The notes beneath the pieces are model-generated. The model was given only the letters and a program-made list of their open reading frames with translations, had not been told where the DNA came from and searched no databases. Below, piece by piece: positions 1 to 6,057 of a stretch of 17,659 nt of DNA. The stretch comes from Candidatus Bathyarchaeota archaeon (GTDB lineage: Archaea > Thermoproteota > Bathyarchaeia > TCS64), in NCBI GenBank assembly GCA_030669135.1, contig DAOVEE010000015.1, positions 1 to 17,659 on the forward strand, given 5' to 3'. Every line of letters begins with the position of its first letter. Position 1 is the first letter of the stretch. The translations under genes and the position numbers were made by a program.

Positions 1-533
1 GCGGTCTCCGGGTTCATGCCGCCGTCAACCTCGATGACTAGCTCCCCATCCATGGCCCTGAGGGCCTCGACCTTCTTGAGGCACCATGGAAGGAAGCGGG
101 AGCCGTACCTCCCCGGCTGCACAGTCATCACAAGGACCCCGTCAAGCCTCGAGAGGTGGGGCGCCACGGCGTCCACAGGCGTGTCCGGGTTGATGGAGAG
201 GAACGATCCCAGCCCATGGTCCCCTGTTACACTGATCGCCTCCGGGACATCCTTAACCGCCTCGACGTGGATTATCGCCGTCTCAATCTTCCCGACAAGC
301 CTACTTATGCGCCTCAATGGGTCTTCTACCATGAGGTGCGCCTGGTACCTTGGGCCTGTGGGCAGCGTGTAGTCGAAGTCAAGCGACCTGCCGGGCACGA
401 ACACGCCGTCCATCACGTCCAGCATAATGTGACCCGCGAACCCTGTGACCCTGTCGAGCCTCTCGTCGAGCTGCCCCTGGTCCCCGGCTATTATCGCTGG
501 TATTACCTCTGTCGCAGTCCCTCCCCCCCTCAT
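1..533 (-). CDS. Ribulose-phosphate 3-epimerase-like protein, 3' part cut by window edge
   Basis: The reverse strand reads open from ATG at 533 to the window edge (177 full codons, no stop), so the C-terminus is missing. It is a TIM-barrel ribulose-phosphate 3-epimerase homologue. Visible motifs are PAIIAG near residue 12 (family PSILSAD), LDVMDGVFVPG at 38-48, AHLMVEDP at 65-72, LVMTVQPGRYGSRF at 134-147 and EVDGGMNP at 168-175. Rpe interconverts ribulose-5-phosphate and xylulose-5-phosphate at a divalent metal held by two His and two Asp. Asp39, His66 and Asp170 occupy three of these positions, but the first His (family HLDVMD) is Met37, and the usual Ser of PSI is Ala13. The fold assignment is good; the reaction is less certain and it may be a paralogue with another sugar-phosphate substrate. 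Divergent from the signalling gene at 838. Confidence 0.85.
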   Translation of the reverse strand, partial: MRGGGTATEVIPAIIAGDQGQLDERLDRVTGFAGHIMLDVMDGVFVPGRSLDFDYTLPTGPRYQAHLMVEDPLRRISRLVGKIETAIIHVEAVKDVPEAISVTGDHGLGSFLSINPDTPVDAVAPHLSRLDGVLVMTVQPGRYGSRFLPWCLKKVEALRAMDGELVIEVDGGMNPET

Positions 534-837
534 AATGGCTGCACTAAGGTTTTTGATTTTTTTCCTTCCGCTAAACACGTCACTTTGTTTATGTGAAGAT
601 GATAACGTCCCATATAGTTGTGACAATGGTTTGGTTGGTTAAAGGCTTGAATACTATCCGCAGCTTAATCACATACAATTTAATTATAACCGTCTTTATC
701 AAAAAGCACCCACATAGGGGCACATCTAATAACAGCCTATTCTGGCAGAGACATTTTATATGCAAAAATAAATATCTATATCTAAACATCACAACTACAG
801 TAACATAGAGTTTAGATCAAGGGAGCGTTGGAGCTCC
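534..837. promoter_or_regulatory. AT-rich divergent intergenic region (about 300 bp)
   Basis: This stretch separates two divergent genes and is much richer in A/T than its surroundings. I see no convincing gene; the short open frames here lack family motifs and overlap promoter-like sequence. On the plus strand a TATA-like TTTATATG lies at 755-762 and a second AT-rich box (AAATAAATATCT) at about 766-777. A tandem hexamer ATATCT x2 occupies 772-783. On the minus strand an A-rich tract around 548-565 lies about 25 nt before the epimerase ATG and could be its promoter. The length is unusual for this window, where other gaps are mostly under 140 bp, so it may hold operators for either gene. Confidence 0.6.
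780..817. repeat. 8-bp inverted repeat in the promoter/leader of the signalling gene
   Basis: ATCTAAAC at 780-787 is matched exactly by its reverse complement GTTTAGAT at 810-817, separated by 22 nt. It lies downstream of the TATA-like boxes and about 20 nt before the GTG start at 838, where transcription would be expected to begin. It could be a dimeric regulator's operator or a leader hairpin. The arms are AT-rich, so chance cannot be excluded. Confidence 0.4.
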
Positions 838-2754
838 GTGGAGGGGGGAGAATTGGACAAGAGGAGACCTATAAAGATACTTCACGTCGACGACGAGGGC
901 TCCCACCTAGAGTTCACGAAGATATTCCTCGAGGAGCTGGACGAGGGCGTCGTCGTCGACTCGGCCACCAACCCCGAGGAGGCCCTCAAGCTCCAGGAGA
1001 AGAACAGCTACGACTGCATAGTAAGCGACTACAAGATGCTCTCCATGGACGGCATCGAGCTGGCCCAGAGGGTCAGGAGAAGTAGCAACGTACCCTTCAT
1101 ACTCTACACCGGGCAGGGCAGCGAGGAGGTCGCGGAGCAAGCCTTCGAGGCCGGGATAGACGACTACCTCAAGAAGGAGCCGGATCCCAGCCACTACCAG
1201 ATCCTCGCCAAGCGGGTCCGGCAGAACGTGGACAAGTACAGGACAGATCAGCTTTACAAGAAGGTGGTGAACGAGAGTCGGGACGGCATAATCATCCTCA
1301 CCGGCATGGACATCGCGTTCATGAACCAGGCGGCCGCGGAGCTCTTCGGCTGCAAGACCACCGACGGGTTCATCGGTAGAAGCGCTCTGGAGTATCTTGT
1401 TGAGACTGAGCAGAGGCTCAGACAGTGTCTCAGCGGCGGCCCCGAGGAAGACGAGGTCTCGCACCTCGCCGAGGTCAAGTACCGGACTGCGAGCGGCGCC
1501 ATCCGCGTCGCAGAGGTCTCGTCCTCGACCATCAACTACCTAGGCCAGGAGGCGCACCTGTGCTTCTTCAGGGACATAACCCGCAGGAAGCGGATGGAGG
1601 AGCGACTCGCTGCGCTGCACCAGCAGGCTTCAAAGCTGGCTCAGCAGAGGACTCTGGAGACCGTCGCCGAGGCCACCCTGGACATCATGCAGACGGTTTT
1701 CGAGTACCAGATGGTCTCCTTCCAGGTGGTCGAGGACAGGTATCTCAAGACGGTGAACCTCAGGGGAGCGCCCCCGCTGAACCTTTCCCTGCCCCTCGAC
1801 GGGAAAGGCATCACGGTGAAGGCCGCGAGGGAGAAGCACAGCATACTCGTGAACGACCTCAGGGGAAGGGAGGACTACTTCAAGGGTTCGATGGAGTCCA
1901 TGAGCGAGCTCGCCGTCCCCGTGGTCCTAGACGGGGAGACCGTGGCCGTGCTCAACGTCGAGAGCAAGGAGCTCGACGACTTCACGGAGGACGATAGGAA
2001 GCTCCTAGAGACCCTCACATACCACGTAGCTTTCGCCCTGAACAGGGAGAGGGACGGCAACGGCGGCGTCACAGGCGAGGCCGTAAAGGCGATAAGGCTG
2101 GACTACGCCCTGGGCCGCCTAGAGGACGCCGAGAAGGTGAGCAGCCTCGTGCGGGGGCAGCTCAGGGACAGCCTGCGATCCATAAAGAACGCGTCGGGCA
2201 TACTCATGGACCAGCCCGATATGTTGCCGGACCTGGTGTCCTCGATAGACCGGGAGGCCGATCACGCGTCCAAGGTGGCCGAGATGATCACGGAGACCCT
2301 GGAGGCCTCAGGCAGGGACGAGAACTACGTGGAGATCAATCAGATTGTTAAGGCATTGATGGGGTCCATGTACATCCCCCGCAGCGTCGAGACGAAGGTG
2401 TCCTACAAGAGCGGGCTCCTAGTCTCCGAGATGAGGCGCGACAAGATGACCCGGGTCGTCGAGAACCTCGTGAGAAACGCCGTGGAGGCCATGCCGGACG
2501 GCGGAACGCTGGAGGTCAACATATCCCAGAGGCAGGGAAACGCCGTGATCGAGGTCAGGGACGAGGGAGAGGGCATCCCGCCGGAGGCCATGGACAGGCT
2601 GTTCGAGCCCTTCAACTCGACGAAGCAGGGGCACGCGGGCCTCGGCCTAGCCTTCTGCAAGCGGACCCTAGAGTCCATCGGCGGCTCCATAGAGGCCGAG
2701 GCAGATGAGACGGGGACGACGATGGTGGTAACTGTCCCCCTGAGAAGCTTTTAG
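838..2754 (+). CDS. Receiver-PAS-GAF-HATPase signalling protein (histidine-kinase-like, no H-box His)
   Basis: A 638-residue soluble protein with no membrane segment. An N-terminal response-regulator receiver (about 12-130) has the acidic pair Asp18/Asp19, phospho-acceptor Asp64 (in IVSDYKM), Thr91 and Lys112. A PAS domain (about 135-255, ending FFRDITRRKRMEE) and a GAF domain (about 268-400) follow. The C-terminal ATPase has an N box (ENLVRNAVEAMPDGG, Asn543 and Asn547), a G1 box (Asp575, DEGEGIPP) and a G2 box (GHAGLGLAF, Gly601/Gly603). The dimerisation helix reads RGQLRDSLRSIK (439-450) where histidine kinases have HELRxPL; the phospho-acceptor His is Gly440. The nearest His (476) is in the next helix. 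It probably senses a cytoplasmic ligand, with input from another kinase through Asp64. GTG838 has GGAG 4 nt upstream; TTG853 with GGAGG 8 nt upstream is an alternative start giving the same domains. Confidence 0.9.
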   Translation: MEGGELDKRRPIKILHVDDEGSHLEFTKIFLEELDEGVVVDSATNPEEALKLQEKNSYDCIVSDYKMLSMDGIELAQRVRRSSNVPFILYTGQGSEEVAEQAFEAGIDDYLKKEPDPSHYQILAKRVRQNVDKYRTDQLYKKVVNESRDGIIILTGMDIAFMNQAAAELFGCKTTDGFIGRSALEYLVETEQRLRQCLSGGPEEDEVSHLAEVKYRTASGAIRVAEVSSSTINYLGQEAHLCFFRDITRRKRMEERLAALHQQASKLAQQRTLETVAEATLDIMQTVFEYQMVSFQVVEDRYLKTVNLRGAPPLNLSLPLDGKGITVKAAREKHSILVNDLRGREDYFKGSMESMSELAVPVVLDGETVAVLNVESKELDDFTEDDRKLLETLTYHVAFALNRERDGNGGVTGEAVKAIRLDYALGRLEDAEKVSSLVRGQLRDSLRSIKNASGILMDQPDMLPDLVSSIDREADHASKVAEMITETLEASGRDENYVEINQIVKALMGSMYIPRSVETKVSYKSGLLVSEMRRDKMTRVVENLVRNAVEAMPDGGTLEVNISQRQGNAVIEVRDEGEGIPPEAMDRLFEPFNSTKQGHAGLGLAFCKRTLESIGGSIEAEADETGTTMVVTVPLRSF

Positions 2755-2771
2755 AAAAATATTGGAAAAAT
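2754..2771 (-). terminator. T-rich terminator downstream of ftsZ
   Basis: Read on the minus strand, the sequence just past the ftsZ stop contains two runs of five T (ATTTTTCC, then ATATTTTTCT). Oligo-T tracts without a hairpin are the usual archaeal intrinsic terminator. The tract fills the 23-nt gap between the convergent ftsZ and signalling genes. Confidence 0.55.
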
Positions 2772-2777
2772 GGCTGC

Positions 2778-3854
2778 TTACTTGACGGCCTTCTTGCTCT
2801 TTATCTTGATGACCTTGGGCTTGTCCTGGCTGATGGTCACTGTGCTGTCCTTCAGGAGCAGGAACGGGCTGTCGATGCTTGCTAGCACGACGGTGGTCTT
2901 TATCTTGCCTTCCAGGTCGGGGTTTACCTTGCTTCCCCAGATGACGCGGGCGTCTTTGCTGACCTTCTCTAGGACCATCTCGCCTGCTCGGTTGATGTCC
3001 TCGAGGGTCATGTCCTCGCCGCCCTCTATGTGTACGAGGGCCCCTGTGGCCTTGCTGATGTCCTCTACGTCTAGGAGCTGGTTGTCCAGTGCCTTGCCTA
3101 CGGAGTCCTCTACCTTGGTGCCTCCGTGTCCCTCTCCGAAGCCCACGGCGCAGATGCCTGCGCCCATCATTATTGCCTTGATGTCTGCGAAGTCTAGGTT
3201 CATTATCCCGGGCACGCTGAGGGTCTCTGTTATGTTGTTTATGAAGTCTGTCACCCTCTGGTTGGCTACCGCGAAAGCCTCCCTGACGGGCAGCTTCCCG
3301 GCCACCTTCCTGAGCCTGTTGTTGTCTATGACCACCACGCTGTCACAGACGTCCAGCAACTTCTGAAGCCCCTCCTTGGCCTTCCCGAGCCGTGTCCCCT
3401 CTACCTTGAAGGGGATCGTCACGATCCCGATGGTCAGAGCACCGGTCTCTCGCGCTATCCGGGCAACTACGGGAGACGCGCCTGTGCCGGTTCCTCCGCC
3501 TAGAGCCGCTGCGATGAAGACAAGGTTAGCGTCGCCTATGGCGTTCTCGATCTCTATGGCGCTCTCCTCCGCGGCCTTGACTCCCTGCTCGGGGTATCCG
3601 CCGCAGCCGAGGCCGCCTGTGAGACTGTAGCCCAGTAGGACACGTTCATCTGCCTGTGAGGTTGTGAGGTGCTGCGCGTCGCTGTTGAGCGCTACGGTCC
3701 TGGCGCCCACGACCTTCTTGTCCATCCATGTAACGATGTTGCTGCCGCCGCCTCCTATGCCGAGTATAGCGATCTTGGGTGTGGCGTCACGGGCGATCTC
3801 CTCGATGCTCTTATCGGGGACTCCCTGAGGTACCACTTCTAATTCAACGGTCAA
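2778..3854 (-). CDS. ftsZ: Cell division GTPase FtsZ
   Basis: A 358-residue tubulin-superfamily GTPase that polymerises into the mid-cell division ring. The glycine-rich nucleotide loop IGGGGSNI is at 33-40, GLGCGGYPE at 81-89, the tubulin signature GGGTGTG at 119-125 and the T7 loop NLDFAD at 219-224, whose Asp221/Asp224 complete the GTPase site of the next subunit. Length is typical of an archaeal core FtsZ. The tail ends in a short lysine-rich segment (KVIKIKSKKAVK) and I see no bacterial-type conserved C-terminal peptide, so membrane anchors would contact it differently. The start is TTG at 3854, chosen because GGTGA (3861-3865), complementary to the archaeal 16S tail, sits 6 nt upstream and a TATA box lies at 3893-3900. 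It is convergent with the signalling gene and co-directional with the TPR gene 76 nt upstream. Confidence 0.97.
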   Translation of the reverse strand: MTVELEVVPQGVPDKSIEEIARDATPKIAILGIGGGGSNIVTWMDKKVVGARTVALNSDAQHLTTSQADERVLLGYSLTGGLGCGGYPEQGVKAAEESAIEIENAIGDANLVFIAAALGGGTGTGASPVVARIARETGALTIGIVTIPFKVEGTRLGKAKEGLQKLLDVCDSVVVIDNNRLRKVAGKLPVREAFAVANQRVTDFINNITETLSVPGIMNLDFADIKAIMMGAGICAVGFGEGHGGTKVEDSVGKALDNQLLDVEDISKATGALVHIEGGEDMTLEDINRAGEMVLEKVSKDARVIWGSKVNPDLEGKIKTTVVLASIDSPFLLLKDSTVTISQDKPKVIKIKSKKAVK

Positions 3855-3860
3855 GAACTT

Positions 3861-3900
3861 TCACCTTGTTTACCAATCCATCTTAGTGATCTGTATATAG
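3861..3900 (-). promoter_or_regulatory. ftsZ promoter and ribosome binding site
   Basis: On the minus strand a TATA box CTATATAC lies at 3893-3900, which predicts transcription starting near 3870. A Shine-Dalgarno GGTGA at 3861-3865 follows, 6 nt before the TTG start. ftsZ therefore appears to have its own promoter even though the TPR gene lies upstream on the same strand. Confidence 0.6.
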
Positions 3901-3930
3901 AGGTGTGTAGGTGAAAGAAGTCACACACAG

Positions 3931-5526
3931 CTACGAGAGAAGCCGCTTGACCAGCTCCTCGTACTCGGGGTCGAGCTCCATGGCCCGCCTATAATGGGTC
4001 AGGGCACGGTCCCTCATCCCATGTTTGGCGAGGTGCACCCCGTAGCTGAAGTGGGCCCTAGCGTCGTCTGGACTGAGCTCCAGAGCCTTCCTGAAGTGGC
4101 GGTCGGCCTGAGAGGGGCTCTCCGTCTTGGCGAGGAACTGGGCGTAGTAGAGGTGCGCCTCGGCGTCGTTGGGCTCGCAGTCCAGGGCGGCCTTGAACTC
4201 AGTCACGGCCTCCTGGTAGCGCTGCTGATCCGAGAGGAGCCTGGCGTAGTAGAGGTGAGGCTCCGCCGCGTCCGGCGCCGACTCCTTAGCCTTGATGTAG
4301 TACCTCTCGGCGTCGGCGAGCCTGTGCCTGTTCATCAGGAATATGCCGTATACGAGGTTGTTGGTCGGGGAGTCGGGTTTCAGCCTCAGAGCCTCCGCGT
4401 AGTGGGTCTCGGCGGTCATGTAGCTCCCCTTGTGGGTTAGCAGCACGGCGTAGTAGAGGTGGGCCTCGTCGTGACTCGGATCCAGCTGGATCGCCGTCCT
4501 GAAGTGGTTCTCCGCCTCGGTGTGCCTGCCGAGCCTGTACAGCGTGACGCCGTGGAGCACGTGGCTGTACGCGCTCATGGGCTCCAGAGTGTTCACCTTC
4601 TTGTACTCGGCCTCAGCCTCCAAGTACCTGCCCTGGTCGCCGAGGAACTTGGCATAGTTCCTGTGCAGCGTGGGCTCGCTGGGTGAGAGCTGGATAGCCT
4701 GCCTGAACGTCGCGTCGGCGTCCGTCGTCTTCCCTTGGCTCCAGAGGAAGAGGGCGTAGTTGTTGTAGGTGTTGGCGTCCCTAGGGTTGAGGCCTATGGC
4801 CTCCCTGTACCATTCCTCCGCCTCTTCACCTCTCCCTGTGTCGGAGAGGAGGTTGGCGAGGTTGTTGAGGGTGGTGGCGTCCAGCTCCGCCTTGATGGAT
4901 TCCCTGAAGTGGTGCTCCGCCTCGTCGTACCTCTTCAGCGAGTACAGGAGTATGCCGAGGTTGTTGTGTATCGTCGCGTCGCCGGGGCTCACCCCCAGGG
5001 CTCTCCTGTACTGCTTCTCCGCCTCGTCGTGCCTCTTCTGGTCGACCAGGAGCTCGGCGTAGTGGAGGAGCGCGGCTATGTTGTCCTCCTCGTGGGACAG
5101 GGCCTTGTAGAAGTGGTACTCCGCCTGGTCAGGCTTATCGATCCTGGCGAAGAACCGGGCGTATATCAGGTGGGACTCGGCTGTATCGGGATAGACCTTG
5201 AGGTCACGCCTAGGCCTCGGCGGCGGCTCTGGTTTCTCCTCGGGCTTCTTCCTCGGCTCAGGCTCGGGCTGCTGCATGCTCTTGACCCTTTCAGCCGCCG
5301 TCTCACGGGCCTCGTCTGACTGAGAGATGTCCTGGGCTGCGATGTAGAGCTGCACCGCGTCCCGTCTCTTGTAGCTCCTCTTCATCTCGTCCCCAAGCTC
5401 GATGAGAAGCCCGGCTATGGAGTCGTCCTTCCCCTCGTTCCGCTGTATCCATTTAACGAGGTGCAGGACGCCGGGCACGTCCCCGGTGTCAGCCATCTTG
5501 GCGATAAGCTCCTCGTAGTAACTCAT
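3931..5526 (-). CDS. TPR-repeat scaffold protein (12 tandem repeats)
   Basis: 531 residues. The N-terminal ~80 residues form a helical domain I do not recognise. Then comes a proline- and charge-rich linker (about 85-110, with PEPEPRKKPEEKPEPPPRP). From about residue 116 to the end there are twelve 34-residue tetratricopeptide repeats, each with the pattern A-x-x-HxxYAxxL...G/Q-x-x-x-EAExxYxxAL-x-L-x-P. The repeats are evenly spaced and run almost to the C-terminus. TPR arrays bind peptides or partner proteins; no catalytic domain, signal peptide or membrane helix is visible. ATG5526 is the only sensible start; a TATA-like box at 5551-5560 would place transcription at or near it, so the message is probably leaderless. 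ftsZ follows downstream on the same strand with its own promoter, so a shared role in division is only a possibility. Confidence 0.9.
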   Translation of the reverse strand: MSYYEELIAKMADTGDVPGVLHLVKWIQRNEGKDDSIAGLLIELGDEMKRSYKRRDAVQLYIAAQDISQSDEARETAAERVKSMQQPEPEPRKKPEEKPEPPPRPRRDLKVYPDTAESHLIYARFFARIDKPDQAEYHFYKALSHEEDNIAALLHYAELLVDQKRHDEAEKQYRRALGVSPGDATIHNNLGILLYSLKRYDEAEHHFRESIKAELDATTLNNLANLLSDTGRGEEAEEWYREAIGLNPRDANTYNNYALFLWSQGKTTDADATFRQAIQLSPSEPTLHRNYAKFLGDQGRYLEAEAEYKKVNTLEPMSAYSHVLHGVTLYRLGRHTEAENHFRTAIQLDPSHDEAHLYYAVLLTHKGSYMTAETHYAEALRLKPDSPTNNLVYGIFLMNRHRLADAERYYIKAKESAPDAAEPHLYYARLLSDQQRYQEAVTEFKAALDCEPNDAEAHLYYAQFLAKTESPSQADRHFRKALELSPDDARAHFSYGVHLAKHGMRDRALTHYRRAMELDPEYEELVKRLLS

Positions 5527-5550
5527 GGACGCGGCAACCGTGTGTTTGAG

Positions 5551-5560
5551 ATTAATATGT
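5551..5560 (-). promoter_or_regulatory. TATA-like box of the TPR gene
   Basis: Minus-strand ACATATTAAT lies about 25-34 nt before ATG5526, and no Shine-Dalgarno is present, consistent with a leaderless transcript. Upstream of it an inverted repeat TTGACG (5589-5594) / CGTCAA (5612-5617) could be a regulator site. Confidence 0.5.
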
Positions 5561-5619
5561 CTACGAGAATTTGATTTTTTTGGGGGCCTTGACGCGTCTG
5601 ACCGCCTGATCCGTCAAAC

Positions 5620-5667
5620 GTAGAGACGTGGGAGAGGAGAGCCAATGGGCTCGACCTGTCTCTCTAC
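5620..5667. terminator. Stem-loop structure at the 3' end of the small minus-strand gene
   Basis: Nested inverted repeats: outer arms GTAGAGA (5620-5626) and TCTCTAC (5661-5667), inner stem GAGCC (5639-5643) / GGCTC (5648-5652) with an AATG loop. The right outer arm covers the stop codon of the minus-strand gene at 5664, so the RNA hairpin would form right at its end. It could act in 3' end formation or RNA stability; there is no T-run directly after it, so the terminator label is tentative. Confidence 0.35.
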
Positions 5668-5927
5668 TTTGTGGCGTCTACGACCTTAACAGATTTGGGG
5701 TGGATGTTTATGATGACGCGCTTGGGATCGTCAAGCGTCGGGGGGAACCAGAACCTCCTTCTCTGGGTCGGCCTCCAAGAGAGGTACCACCACTTCCACT
5801 TCTCCTTCACGACCGCGGGGTCCTCGTTGAAGTTGGTCGTCGCCCGAGAGTTCTCGTCTCCGTCCTCGTCGAACGTGGTAAGGAACACCTCCTTGGCTTC
5901 CTTGAACGCCTCCTCCAACCCCTCCAT
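5664..5927 (-). CDS. Small conserved-looking protein, possibly a minimal PNPOx/split-barrel fold
   Basis: 87 residues from ATG5927; TTG5951 would add eight. I do not recognise the family with certainty. The first half (EVFLTTFDEDGDENSRATTNF) resembles the first two strands of pyridoxamine-phosphate-oxidase-like split barrels, where a 'fLaTvdedG.P..rp' pattern is usual. The middle is strikingly rich in Trp and Arg (KWKWWYLSWRPTQRRRFWFPP), and the end (NIHPKSVKVVDATK) resembles the closing strand of that fold. At 87 residues it is well below the ~130-160 of single-domain PNPOx proteins, so it is either a compact variant, an internally shortened one, or unrelated. Codon use matches its neighbours. 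It is divergent from the amidohydrolase at 6058 and ends within a stem-loop. Function unknown. Confidence 0.65.
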   Translation of the reverse strand: MEGLEEAFKEAKEVFLTTFDEDGDENSRATTNFNEDPAVVKEKWKWWYLSWRPTQRRRFWFPPTLDDPKRVIINIHPKSVKVVDATK

Positions 5928-6025
5928 CTTATTCAAGGCATCACAATGCAACCAGAGTTGCGATGTAGAAACATTGACTTGTATGCCGGAGCCGGGCAGG
6001 CGTTAACCAAGTTTGGCACGAGAGA

Positions 6026-6035
6026 AACGTTTTAG
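6026..6035 (+). promoter_or_regulatory. Candidate TATA box of the amidohydrolase gene
   Basis: AACGTTTTAG lies about 25-30 nt before ATG6058, the spacing expected for a leaderless archaeal message. This supports ATG6058 over the in-frame TTG at 6013, which would lie upstream of the box. Confidence 0.4.
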
Positions 6036-6057
6036 CCGCCTACACGCACATGAAACC

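Noticed and set aside
16..596. Open frames on the plus strand at 16-372 and 156-596
   Set aside because: They are antisense to the epimerase-like gene, whose minus-strand frame carries clear family motifs.
828..1464. Plus-frame 828-1085 and minus-frame 907-1464 open frames
   Set aside because: Low-complexity Arg/Gly- or Val/Leu-rich shadows of the GC-rich receiver/PAS coding region.
6013..6057. Upstream TTG start for the amidohydrolase
   Set aside because: It would lie upstream of the TATA-like box at 6026-6035, and the added residues have no family similarity.
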